Positions 51,237 to 58,883 of a DNA stretch of 64,000 bases are shown here, piece by piece (the stretch's first letter is position 1; each line of letters opens with the position of its first letter). A program made the translations under genes and the position numbers. The stretch lies in assembly GCF_049800915.1 (NCBI RefSeq), contig NZ_JBNAFY010000005.1, positions 62,001-126,000 of the forward strand. The letters run 5' to 3'. The notes below the pieces were generated by a model, which saw only the letters and a program-made list of their open reading frames with translations, made no database searches and was not told where the DNA came from. Source of the stretch: Amaricoccus macauensis_A (GTDB taxonomy: Bacteria > Pseudomonadota > Alphaproteobacteria > Rhodobacterales > Rhodobacteraceae).

Positions 51237-51422
51237 TCACCGTTTCGAGCGGCCGAATTGAGGGCAGAATTTCCGCTCCAACTCCTCCCGGCAAAGGCCA
51301 AGATCGGCGAGGAGATGGTCGTCTAGCCGCAAGAGCGCGGCACGTTTTTTTCGGCGCAGCAGGCGGCTTGTCGCCCGAGCGATCGCCGGCAGAAGGACAT
51401 AGGGCGGCTGCACGGGGACCAT
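51237..51422 (-). CDS. DUF1127 (YjiS-like) small protein
   Basis: From the ATG at 51422, behind AAGGGGGG, the 61-residue protein has a basic N-terminal helix (ARATSRLLRRKKRAALLRL) and the DUF1127 core DDHLLADLGLCREELERKF. Such proteins are abundant in Rhizobiales and Rhodobacterales; a few have been linked to RNA binding and phosphate or carbon metabolism. The ATG overlaps the stop of the upstream 72-codon frame (TGATG). Confidence 0.82.
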   Translation of the reverse strand: MVPVQPPYVLLPAIARATSRLLRRKKRAALLRLDDHLLADLGLCREELERKFCPQFGRSKR

Positions 51423-51640
51423 CACTTTTGCCCCCCTTTTCCAATGCTCGCGGCCGCCAAATTCGAGTGTAGTTTCGGCGCCTGAAAGGCCTCGTTGGTG
51501 TCGGCGCGCCCCCCGTTGGGCATGGGGGTCCTGCCCGCCGGAAACGCGCCCCTGCGCCCCAGGTCCCAGGCATCGAGCCGCGAGGCGACAAGAAGACTGT
51601 TTGAAAGCTCGAATAACATCTCTCCACTCCGCATCTGCAT
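51422..51640 (-). CDS. Hypothetical 72-residue protein coupled to DUF1127 gene
   Basis: This frame begins at the ATG at 51640 behind GAGAGAAAG and ends in TGA overlapping the DUF1127 start. The product (FELSNSLLVASRLDAWDLGR at the N-terminus, then Gly/Pro/Asn-rich) has no recognised domain and no signal peptide. The overlap with a real gene and the ribosome site support it, but the composition is not decisive. It is divergent from the LysR gene. Confidence 0.4.
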   Translation of the reverse strand: MQMRSGEMLFELSNSLLVASRLDAWDLGRRGAFPAGRTPMPNGGRADTNEAFQAPKLHSNLAAASIGKGGQK

Positions 51641-51702
51641 GACTTTCTCTCAACATTGTGGCAGATTGCTGTATGTTCGAGCGAGTCAGGAAGATCCTTG
51701 CT

Positions 51703-51721
51703 TTGTAAGTTGGGCTTACAA
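51703..51721 (+). promoter_or_regulatory. Perfect 7-bp inverted repeat at the LysR start codon
   Basis: TTGTAAG-TTGGG-CTTACAA spans 51703-51721 and its last A is the first base of the ATG of the LysR gene. It also contains T-N11-A-type spacing. A regulator bound here would block the gene, so autorepression is likely. Confidence 0.6.
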
Positions 51722-52665
51722 TGAATTGGCGCGACATCCCGTCCTTGAGCGCCATGCGCGCCTTCAGCGCGCTGGCCCGGACCGGCAGCTACACCCGTGC
51801 TGGCGAAGCGCTGAACGTGAGCCATGCCGCGGTGAGCCAGCATGTGCGCGCGCTCGAAGCCGATCTCGGCGTTGCCCTGGTTCAGCGGGGTGGCCGCAGC
51901 ATCTCCCTGACACCCGAGGGTGCGCGGTTCGCCCAGACGCTGAACGGGTCGTTCAACGCGATCTTCACCGCCGTCGAGGAGCTCAGGGGCATCGATTCCG
52001 GGCGCCCGCTGCAGGTGACGCTGACACCGAGCTTCGGCCTGCGCTGGCTGATGCCCCGGATCGGGGATTTTCGTCACCACCACCCGAAAATCGAGTTGAT
52101 GATCAACCCCACCGCCGAGGTCATGCCGCTCGAACCCGGCGGCGTCGATGTCGCCATTCGCTACGGCTCCGGGAGTTGGCCGGGCCTGGAAACAGAGATG
52201 CTTCTGCCCACCGGATTTGCCATCGTAGGCGCAAGAAGTCTCGTGCACGATCGGCGGGTCAGCGAGCCGCGGGACATTCTAGAGCTGCCATGGCTTCAGG
52301 AATACGGCACGGACGAGATGTCCATCTGGCTGCGCACGCAAGGTGTTCTGTCTCCGAAATCTGAGAACCTGACCCACCTGCCCGGCTTCATGGTCCTAGA
52401 GGGGTTGATGAACGGAGACGGAATTTCCGTTGTAGCTCGGGCACTTGTGGAACCCGAAATCGAGAGCGGCAACCTCGTTGTGCTCTTCGAAGACAAGAGC
52501 GAGGGAAGCGGCTATCATGTCGTGACCCGCCCCGGCGTCCTGCGCCCATCCGCGAAATCTTTCGTGTCGTGGCTCCGCGGCCAAGCGCGCCACGACGCAC
52601 AGCGTCATGCAAAGAGAAAGCCGGCGGCATTCGGGAGAATTCCGCCGGTTGATCCGGATCAATGA
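51721..52665 (+). CDS. LysR family transcriptional regulator, GcvA-like
   Basis: The 314-residue protein has an N-terminal winged helix with SYTRAGEALNVSHAAVSQHVRALEADLG, typical of the GcvA/AmpR-type LysR subgroup, and a C-terminal periplasmic-binding-like effector domain (GRPLQVTLTPSFGLRWLMPR, GVDVAIRYGSGSWPG). The start codon overlaps an inverted repeat. Its last five codons and stop contain the FNR box of the ccoG operon. It faces the 72-codon/DUF1127 pair. The target is unknown. Confidence 0.9.
   Translation: MNWRDIPSLSAMRAFSALARTGSYTRAGEALNVSHAAVSQHVRALEADLGVALVQRGGRSISLTPEGARFAQTLNGSFNAIFTAVEELRGIDSGRPLQVTLTPSFGLRWLMPRIGDFRHHHPKIELMINPTAEVMPLEPGGVDVAIRYGSGSWPGLETEMLLPTGFAIVGARSLVHDRRVSEPRDILELPWLQEYGTDEMSIWLRTQGVLSPKSENLTHLPGFMVLEGLMNGDGISVVARALVEPEIESGNLVVLFEDKSEGSGYHVVTRPGVLRPSAKSFVSWLRGQARHDAQRHAKRKPAAFGRIPPVDPDQ
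52649..52662 (+). promoter_or_regulatory. Perfect FNR/FnrL box upstream of ccoGHIS, inside the LysR 3' end
   Basis: TTGAT-CCGG-ATCAA matches the consensus at all ten positions. Its centre at 52655.5 predicts a start near 52697, leaving a 35-nt leader to the GTG of ccoG. The box covers the codons for Asp-Pro-Asp-Gln just before the LysR stop. Confidence 0.88.
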
Positions 52666-52731
52666 ACAAATATCTTGATTCGACGATGTGTCTTTGGACC
52701 CGCAACCCCGACTGATTCCAGGAAGCGTCCC

Positions 52732-54285
52732 GTGAGTGATACCCCCCAGACCGAACCGTCGCTTTACGCCGCGAGGGAGCCCATATTTCCCCGCCGGGTC
52801 ACCGGATGGTTCCGGACTTTCAAATGGTGGATCATGGCGGTCACGCTGGGCATCTACTACATCACGCCCTGGATCCGCTGGGACCGTGGCCCGGACCTCC
52901 CGGATCAGGCCGTTCTCGTCGACATGGCGAACCGCCGCTTCTATTTTTTCTTCATCGAGATCTGGCCGCAGGAATTCTATTTTATCGCCGGACTGCTGAT
53001 CATGGCGGGGCTGGGCCTGTTCCTGTTCACGGCGGCTCTGGGCCGGGTCTGGTGCGGATATACCTGCCCGCAGACCGTCTGGACCGACCTCTTCATCCTG
53101 GTGGAACGCTGGATCGAGGGCGACCGGAACGCTCGCGTGCGACTCTGGAAGGAGCCTTGGACACCGCGCAAAATCCGCCTTCGCGTGACCAAATTCGCAG
53201 TCTGGATCCTCATTTCGGTCGCCACGGGAGGTGCATGGGTCTTCTATTTTGCCGATGCACCAACATTGCTGGTCGATCTGTTCACCGGCAACGCCCCCGC
53301 GGCGGCTTATATCTCCGTGCTCGTGCTGACCGCCACCACCTTCACGTTCGGCGGGCTGATGCGCGAGCAGGTCTGCATCTACATGTGTCCCTGGCCGCGC
53401 ATCCAGGGCGCGATGATGGATGAACAGACCATCACGGTCGGCTACCGCGAATGGAGGGGAGAGCCCCGCGGCAAGCACCGCCGCCGCAAGGAAATGGCCG
53501 AGAAGGCTGCCGCCGCCGTGGCGACGAACCGCGCGGCCGGACCCGCCGAGGGGCCGAAATCGCCCAACCTGGGCATGCCCGGCATGCCGAGCGGCGTCGG
53601 CGGCCCTATCCCGCAGAAGGAGACGTTGGGGGATTGCATCGACTGCAACGCCTGCGTGAACGTCTGCCCGATGGGGATCGATATCCGCGACGGCCAGCAG
53701 CTTGCGTGCATAACCTGTGCGCTCTGTATCGATGCCTGCGACGACGTGATGGCGAAGATAGGCAAGCCACGCGGTCTGATCGACTACATCACCCTTGAAG
53801 ACGGCGAAGCGGAACGTCGTGGCGAGGAGCCCGTGCCGGTCTGGAGACGCATCCTGCGCCCACGTGTCATCCTCTATACCGTGCTCTGGGGCGGGATCGG
53901 TGTCGGGCTTTTGGCCGCACTCGTGTTGCGCACGGATCTGTCGTTCTCCGTCGAGCCGGTTCGCAACCCGATCAACGTCGTTCTGTCAGACGGTGCCGTG
54001 AGGAATGCCTATGAGCTGCGTCTGCGCAACATGACCGGCTATGAAAGAACCTTCGACATTTCAGTTGCTTCCGAGTATCCTCTGGCTCTGAACCTGCAAG
54101 GCGCGGATGGTTCACTCGTGACCGTTCCCGCAGATGAGACATGGCGGCAGAGGATCTATCTCACCAGTGAACCCGGCAGCCCTGGCATCGATCTCGAAAC
54201 CTTCGATGTCGAACTTTCGGTGCAGGATACATCTTCGAGCACCCGCGCCATCGAGGAGACCGTCTTTCATGGGAATCCGCAATGA
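52732..54285 (+). CDS. ccoG: cbb3 oxidase accessory protein CcoG (FixG/RdxB)
   Basis: The GTG at 52732 follows AGGAAG (517 residues). Several membrane helices are followed by cysteine motifs: LGRVWCGYTCPQTVW, EQVCIYMCPWPRIQ and the ferredoxin-like CIDCNACVNVCPMGIDI plus CITCALCIDACDD for two 4Fe-4S clusters. The C-terminus is a periplasmic Ig-like domain. CcoG takes part in copper reduction and delivery for cbb3 assembly. It is the first gene of ccoGHIS, under its own FNR box. Confidence 0.96.
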   Translation: MSDTPQTEPSLYAAREPIFPRRVTGWFRTFKWWIMAVTLGIYYITPWIRWDRGPDLPDQAVLVDMANRRFYFFFIEIWPQEFYFIAGLLIMAGLGLFLFTAALGRVWCGYTCPQTVWTDLFILVERWIEGDRNARVRLWKEPWTPRKIRLRVTKFAVWILISVATGGAWVFYFADAPTLLVDLFTGNAPAAAYISVLVLTATTFTFGGLMREQVCIYMCPWPRIQGAMMDEQTITVGYREWRGEPRGKHRRRKEMAEKAAAAVATNRAAGPAEGPKSPNLGMPGMPSGVGGPIPQKETLGDCIDCNACVNVCPMGIDIRDGQQLACITCALCIDACDDVMAKIGKPRGLIDYITLEDGEAERRGEEPVPVWRRILRPRVILYTVLWGGIGVGLLAALVLRTDLSFSVEPVRNPINVVLSDGAVRNAYELRLRNMTGYERTFDISVASEYPLALNLQGADGSLVTVPADETWRQRIYLTSEPGSPGIDLETFDVELSVQDTSSSTRAIEETVFHGNPQ

Positions 54286-54773
54286 CCCGTTCTGAGAAGA
54301 TTGCCGCGGACCGAGGCAAGCTGACGGGCCGCAAGGTCGCGCTGATCTTTGGCGGATTCTTCGCCGTGGTGATAACGGTGAATGTCATCCTGATGGTCAA
54401 TGCCATCGACACATTCTCCGGCCTCGTCGTTCCCAACAGCTATGTGGCAAGCCAAGACTTCGACCGGAACCGCAAGGCGCAGGAAGCGCTCGGATGGGAT
54501 GTTTCGGTCCAGTACCGCGATGGAGCTGTCTATCTCGGCTTGCAGGACGCGCGGAAAAACACGGTACGCCCGAAAACCCTAGATGTCGTGGTTGGGCGAC
54601 CGACGACGGAAAGCCAGGATCGCTCTCTGGACTTGATGGAGACGCCGGAGGGCTACGCCGCAGCACTTTCTCTCGAACCGGGCAACTGGCGCGTCGATAT
54701 CCGAGCCGAGGCTGCCGACGGCACAGCGTTTGTCCAGTATCACTCGCTCTTCGTATCCGCCGGGGGGTCATGA
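54282..54773 (+). CDS. ccoH: FixH/CcoH family protein
   Basis: The 163-residue protein has one N-terminal membrane helix (LIFGGFFAVVITVNVILMV) followed by VNAIDTFSGLVVPNSYVASQDFD, a FixH hallmark, and a periplasmic beta-rich domain. It is needed for assembly or stability of the cbb3 complex. It overlaps ccoG and ccoI by four bases each, so translation of the three is coupled. Confidence 0.94.
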   Translation: MTRSEKIAADRGKLTGRKVALIFGGFFAVVITVNVILMVNAIDTFSGLVVPNSYVASQDFDRNRKAQEALGWDVSVQYRDGAVYLGLQDARKNTVRPKTLDVVVGRPTTESQDRSLDLMETPEGYAAALSLEPGNWRVDIRAEAADGTAFVQYHSLFVSAGGS

Positions 54774-57085
54774 CAAACACACCCACCTTCCCTGGCACGG
54801 GAGGCTGTCCGGCCTGCGTCGCGGTGCGTGATCTGCCGCATGGCATGGCGGAGTCCGGGCCCGACGGGATCGCCAGCCTGAGACGGTTCGAAATATCTCT
54901 TCCGGCAATTCACTGTGCTGCCTGCATTGTGGGTGTCGAAAGAACGCTAGAGGCAACACCCGGCGTGGCCGCGGCGCGCGTGAACCTCACCCGAAAACGA
55001 GCAAGTGTCACCGCCGACGATGTGCCCGGCATGAGCGAACAGCTGATCGAGGCGTTGACTACTCGTGGCTTCGAGGCGCATCCGCTCGACAGTGCCGCCC
55101 TCGACGCCACACGGCGGGACGCCGAAAGCCGTTCGCTGCTCGCCCGGATGGGTGTGGCGGGCTTTGCGCTGATGAACGTAATGCTGCTCTCGATTTCGGT
55201 CTGGTCGGGTGCGGCTGACACGACCCGCGACCTGATGCACTGGGTTTCGGCGGCCATTGCCCTACCCGCGACGCTGTTCGCCGCACAGCCATTCCTTTCG
55301 AACGCCGTCGGGGCCCTGCGTGGGGGGCGGCTCGACATGGACGTGCCGATCTCGACCGCGATCCTTCTGGCGCTCGGTGTCAGTCTTTGGGAAACCACGC
55401 AATCGGGTGAACACGCGTTCTTCGACGCGGCACTGATGCTGACGTTCTTCCTGCTCGTCGGGCGGTATCTCGCACTGGTAACCCGCGGTTCGGCACGCTC
55501 GGCGGCAGCAGAGGTTGCCGCCCTGGAGGTGCGGACTGCAGAACGGATCAAGAAAGACGGAGAACTGGAAACCGTTCCGCTCGATGCGCTCCGCGAAGAC
55601 GATGTCGTCGCAATCGCGCCAGGCGGACGTGTCCCGGCAGATGGTTGCGTGATCGCGGGTGAGACCGAAGTGGATCGCTCGATGCTCACCGGCGAGACAA
55701 TGCCGGAACGCGTTGCACCGGGTACGCGGCTCCACGCGGGCATGCTGAACTTGTCGGGTCCCATCCGCCTTAGAGTCGAGGCGCTGGGAGAAGAGACCCT
55801 CCTCCACCAGATCGCCCGGCTTGTGGAAACGGCGGAGCAGAGCCGAGGACGATATGCCAGCCTGGCCAGTCGCGCGTCGCAATACTACAGTCATACGGTC
55901 AACCTGCTTGCACTCAGTGCCCTTCTGACATGGGGTTTCATTGGCGGAGATTGGCGCGTGGCGCTCAATATCGCAGCCGCCGTCCTCATCATCACCTGCC
56001 CCTGTGCATTGGGTCTCGCGGTTCCGGCAGTGCTGACCGCTGCCTCGGGGCGGCTCTACCGTCGCGGTATTCTGCTGAAGGATGGCGAGGCGCTCGAACG
56101 GCTTGGGCAGGTGGATACGGTCGTTTTCGACAAGACAGGGACGCTGACCACCGGAGCCCCGCGCCTGATGGAACAGGAAGGCCTTCCCACGGAGGCAATG
56201 AAGGTTGCCGCGGGCCTCGCACAAGGAAGCGCCCATCCGCTTTCAAAGGCCATCATGAATGCCGCGCGAAACCGTGGCATTTCGCCTGCCCCCCTTGAGG
56301 ACGTGGTTGAGGAGCCGGGACACGGAACAAGGGCGATATTGGGGGGCATTCCCGTGCGCCTTGGGCGCGCGGAATGGGTCGGCAATACCGCCCCCCCGGA
56401 GCGGACAACGACTTGGCTCGCAATCGGAGATGCGACACCCCTGCCTTTCACCTTCGAGGATGAGTTGAGGCCGGAAGCTGCGGATACGGTGTCGAAACTG
56501 AAAGACGCAGGGCTTTCTGTCCAACTTCTCTCGGGCGATTCCGAAGCTCCTGTTCGGGATGCGGCACAGGCTGCCGGAATCCCCCAGTGGACAGCGCTGG
56601 CGACGCCTTCGAGCAAGGTCGCACTTTTGCAGAAACTGGCGGGGGAAGGTCGCAAGGTTCTCATGATCGGCGACGGGCTCAATGATGCCGCAGCGCTCGC
56701 GGCAGCCCATGTGTCAATTTCCCCGGCGTCGGCCGTGGATGCCAGCCGGACAGCTGCGGACCTCATTCTTCTCGGGGACAGGATTGATGGCGCAGTTCAT
56801 GCTGTGAGACTTGCGCGCGTGGCCCGACGGCGCATCCTGGAAAATTTTGGTTTGGCCTTTGCTTACAATATCGTGACTGTGCCGATCGCCTATGCGGGGT
56901 ATGTGACTCCCTTGATCGCTGCTATCGCCATGTCTGCCAGTTCGATCATCGTGTCGTTGAACGCAACCCGATTGGGAAAGGAGCAGCCCAGTGAACATCC
57001 TCGTGGTCCTGATACCGGTGTCGCTGTTTCTGGGTGGAATCGGTCTTCTGGCCTTTCTCTGGACGCTGCGCACGGACCAGTATGA
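54770..57085 (+). CDS. ccoI: Copper-transporting P1B-type ATPase CcoI (FixI)
   Basis: The ATG at 54770 overlaps the ccoH stop. The 771-residue pump has an N-terminal heavy-metal domain with HCAACIVGVERTL (C49, C52) and an extra upstream CPAC. It carries membrane CPC in ITCPCALGLAVP, phosphorylation site DKTGTLTTG, TGET-type LTGETMPE and hinge GDGLNDAAAL. It exports copper to the periplasm for the CcoN active site. Its frame runs 95 bases into ccoS, giving about 31 extra C-terminal residues rich in Pro/Gly/Ser that do not look like part of the domain. Confidence 0.95.
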   Translation: MTNTPTFPGTGGCPACVAVRDLPHGMAESGPDGIASLRRFEISLPAIHCAACIVGVERTLEATPGVAAARVNLTRKRASVTADDVPGMSEQLIEALTTRGFEAHPLDSAALDATRRDAESRSLLARMGVAGFALMNVMLLSISVWSGAADTTRDLMHWVSAAIALPATLFAAQPFLSNAVGALRGGRLDMDVPISTAILLALGVSLWETTQSGEHAFFDAALMLTFFLLVGRYLALVTRGSARSAAAEVAALEVRTAERIKKDGELETVPLDALREDDVVAIAPGGRVPADGCVIAGETEVDRSMLTGETMPERVAPGTRLHAGMLNLSGPIRLRVEALGEETLLHQIARLVETAEQSRGRYASLASRASQYYSHTVNLLALSALLTWGFIGGDWRVALNIAAAVLIITCPCALGLAVPAVLTAASGRLYRRGILLKDGEALERLGQVDTVVFDKTGTLTTGAPRLMEQEGLPTEAMKVAAGLAQGSAHPLSKAIMNAARNRGISPAPLEDVVEEPGHGTRAILGGIPVRLGRAEWVGNTAPPERTTTWLAIGDATPLPFTFEDELRPEAADTVSKLKDAGLSVQLLSGDSEAPVRDAAQAAGIPQWTALATPSSKVALLQKLAGEGRKVLMIGDGLNDAAALAAAHVSISPASAVDASRTAADLILLGDRIDGAVHAVRLARVARRRILENFGLAFAYNIVTVPIAYAGYVTPLIAAIAMSASSIIVSLNATRLGKEQPSEHPRGPDTGVAVSGWNRSSGLSLDAAHGPV

Positions 57086-57170
57086 CGACCCCGAAGGCGA
57101 CGCGGCTCGCATACTTTCCGGAAAATTCGACGACAAGCCCGCCGATGACGACGTAAACAGGCAGCCGTGA
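56991..57170 (+). CDS. ccoS: cbb3-type oxidase assembly protein CcoS
   Basis: A GTG behind AAAGGAG starts a 59-residue protein with one membrane helix (NILVVLIPVSLFLGGIGLLA) and the signature FLWTLRTDQYDDPEGDAARIL. This is CcoS, needed for cofactor insertion into CcoN. It overlaps ccoI by 95 bases in the +1 frame and shares its stop region with the start of the next gene. Confidence 0.94.
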   Translation: MNILVVLIPVSLFLGGIGLLAFLWTLRTDQYDDPEGDAARILSGKFDDKPADDDVNRQP

Positions 57171-57601
57171 TCCATCGCGACGTGCGTGTTTCCCTGCACA
57201 AGCTGGGGCGGATTCTATTGATTGGCACCCTGGGTCTGCTGGCGGCCTGCGCACCGAGGGTTCCGCCAATCGCGCCACCCTCTGGTGGCTACCAGCAACG
57301 CTACGAGGCGGAGGTTGCAGGCCTTGATTTTGCTGAATTCATCGTGCCTGTGCGCGCCGGACAGACGCTAGCGCTCATACTCTCCGGCGATACGGCAGTT
57401 CACTTCGATCTCGTTCCACCTGGTGGCGGCGCGCGCATCTTCACCAGCACGATCGAACAAAGAACCTATGCCCAAGCGGTGGATCAAAGCGGGTCCTATG
57501 TGGTTCGGGTCTATCTCATTGGAAGTCGCGAGAGCTCAGGCGCGTTCGCCCTCGATGTGATCGTCACCGGTCAGAATGGGCCCCCGGAAAAAATCGGATG
57601 A
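57167..57601 (+). CDS. Putative lipoprotein at the end of the cco operon
   Basis: The GTG at 57167 overlaps the ccoS stop (GTGA). The 144-residue product has a lipoprotein-type signal LGLLAACAP with a cysteine near residue 28, then a beta-rich domain with VRAGQTLALILSGDTAVHFDLVPPG and SGSYVVRVYLIG. That pattern resembles periplasmic jelly-roll inhibitors of g-type lysozyme, a weak likeness that I cannot test. Coupling to ccoS suggests co-expression under low oxygen. Confidence 0.7.
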   Translation: MIHRDVRVSLHKLGRILLIGTLGLLAACAPRVPPIAPPSGGYQQRYEAEVAGLDFAEFIVPVRAGQTLALILSGDTAVHFDLVPPGGGARIFTSTIEQRTYAQAVDQSGSYVVRVYLIGSRESSGAFALDVIVTGQNGPPEKIG

Positions 57602-57629
57602 GAAGTGTCGAAAAGATGTCTTAATTCGC

Positions 57630-57658
57630 TTGACGCCCCCACGGGAGACTCATAAAAG
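57630..57658 (+). promoter_or_regulatory. Sigma-70 promoter of tRNA-Asp
   Basis: TTGACG (57630-57635) and TAAAAG (57653-57658) are separated by exactly 17 bp. The predicted start near 57665 lies about 54 bases before the tRNA. Confidence 0.7.
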
Positions 57659-57718
57659 CCCCCCTGTCGAAGCGATGCTTCACACCCCGAAGCGAGGCAC
57701 TGCCTCAATTCAAGATGC

Positions 57719-57795
57719 GCGGTTGTAGCTCAGTTGGTTAGAGTGCCGGCCTGTCACGCCGGAGGTCGCGGGTTCGAGCCCCGTCAACCGCGCCA
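57719..57795 (+). tRNA. tRNA-Asp (GTC)
   Basis: The 77-nt cloverleaf has acceptor GCGGTTG/CAACCGC, discriminator G and an encoded CCA. The D-arm is GCTCAGTTGGTTAGAGT. The anticodon loop CTGTCAC carries GTC at 57753-57755, and the T-arm has GGTTCGAGCCC. All point to aspartate. Confidence 0.97.
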
Positions 57796-57937
57796 CTTGA
57801 CCCCTCGAAGAATATTCGTCATGCCAGTCTCCGATCCGAAATCGGAACGGCCGGTGCAGCAGAATACCTCGTATCATGCCCTGTCTTCCGATGCGCGGGT
57901 GCTTTGCACCTGAGCGCTGACCGTTGGAGGGAGCAAC

Positions 57938-58753
57938 ATGAGTTTCGGCAATATTCTCGGGCAGATCATGCAAAGCGGACTGGGCGGAAGCGCTCCGTCA
58001 CAGAATCGCGTGAACGCCGCGCGCAGCAGTCTGGGCGGGAACGCCATAAGCAGCATTTTCAGTGAAATCCAGAACGTCATGTCAAAATCGGGCATGGGCG
58101 GCGGCTCTGGCGGACAGACGATGCGTGGCCTTTCGGACCAGGCTGGGCAGTGGCTACAGAAGGATCAGGTCGGCGGTCTTTCCGGGGCACATGTCGGCGG
58201 GATCGGCGCTGTGGCAGGCGCCCTGTTCGGGGGTGGTCTGAAGGGCGCGGCAAAAGGCGGCGCACTGGCAGTTCTCGGGACGCTCGCCATCAGCGCTCTG
58301 CGCAATGCACAGTCGCAGGGCCAAGGCGCAATGGCTGGCGCTGGAGCGCCGGCGCAGCAGCAAGGGTTGCCGGATCTGAGCGAACTGGAAACAGCCGTTG
58401 AGCCCCAGATGGAACGACTGGCGACACGCGCGATGATAGCTGCGGCAAAATCGGATGGTCAGATCGATCAGCAGGAACTTCGAAATATCTTCGAGAAGTT
58501 CGACGCAGAAACCGCAACTGCGGAAGAAAAGCAGTTCTTGCTTGAGGAGATCAACAAGCCTTTGGATATCCAGGCAATTGCGTCCGAAGTGCGAAACCAG
58601 ACGCAGGCCGCAGAAGTCTATGCGGCCGCACTCCTCGCTATCCATGTAGATACTGACGAGGAAAGGCAGTTCCTCTCCCGGTTCGCTTCGGCGCTCGGGC
58701 TTGATTCGGCAACGGTAGCCGAACTTCATCGCCTGACAGGCGCCGACACCTGA
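57938..58753 (+). CDS. DUF533/TerB-like protein
   Basis: The 271-residue protein has a Gly/Ser-rich N-terminal half (LGGSAPSQNR, GGGSGGQTMRGL) and a glycine-rich hydrophobic stretch at about 85-120 (GGIGAVAGALFGGGLKGAAK). The C-terminal helical TerB-like domain contains RAMIAAAKSDGQIDQQELRN and HVDTDEERQFLSRFASALG. This is the YebE/DUF533 layout, probably an inner-membrane-associated protein linked to stress. It stands alone after tRNA-Asp. Confidence 0.85.
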   Translation: MSFGNILGQIMQSGLGGSAPSQNRVNAARSSLGGNAISSIFSEIQNVMSKSGMGGGSGGQTMRGLSDQAGQWLQKDQVGGLSGAHVGGIGAVAGALFGGGLKGAAKGGALAVLGTLAISALRNAQSQGQGAMAGAGAPAQQQGLPDLSELETAVEPQMERLATRAMIAAAKSDGQIDQQELRNIFEKFDAETATAEEKQFLLEEINKPLDIQAIASEVRNQTQAAEVYAAALLAIHVDTDEERQFLSRFASALGLDSATVAELHRLTGADT

Positions 58754-58883
58754 AGATTGTTCGCGGGGCGCGAAGACACACCCAAGGAAACGTGATCCGC
58801 GCCCTGCGCTTCGTTTTGACAGGCCGCCAGCCTTGGCTTATCCCTTGCCTTGCGATCGGGGGGCAGCCAATGGCGGAGATAAG

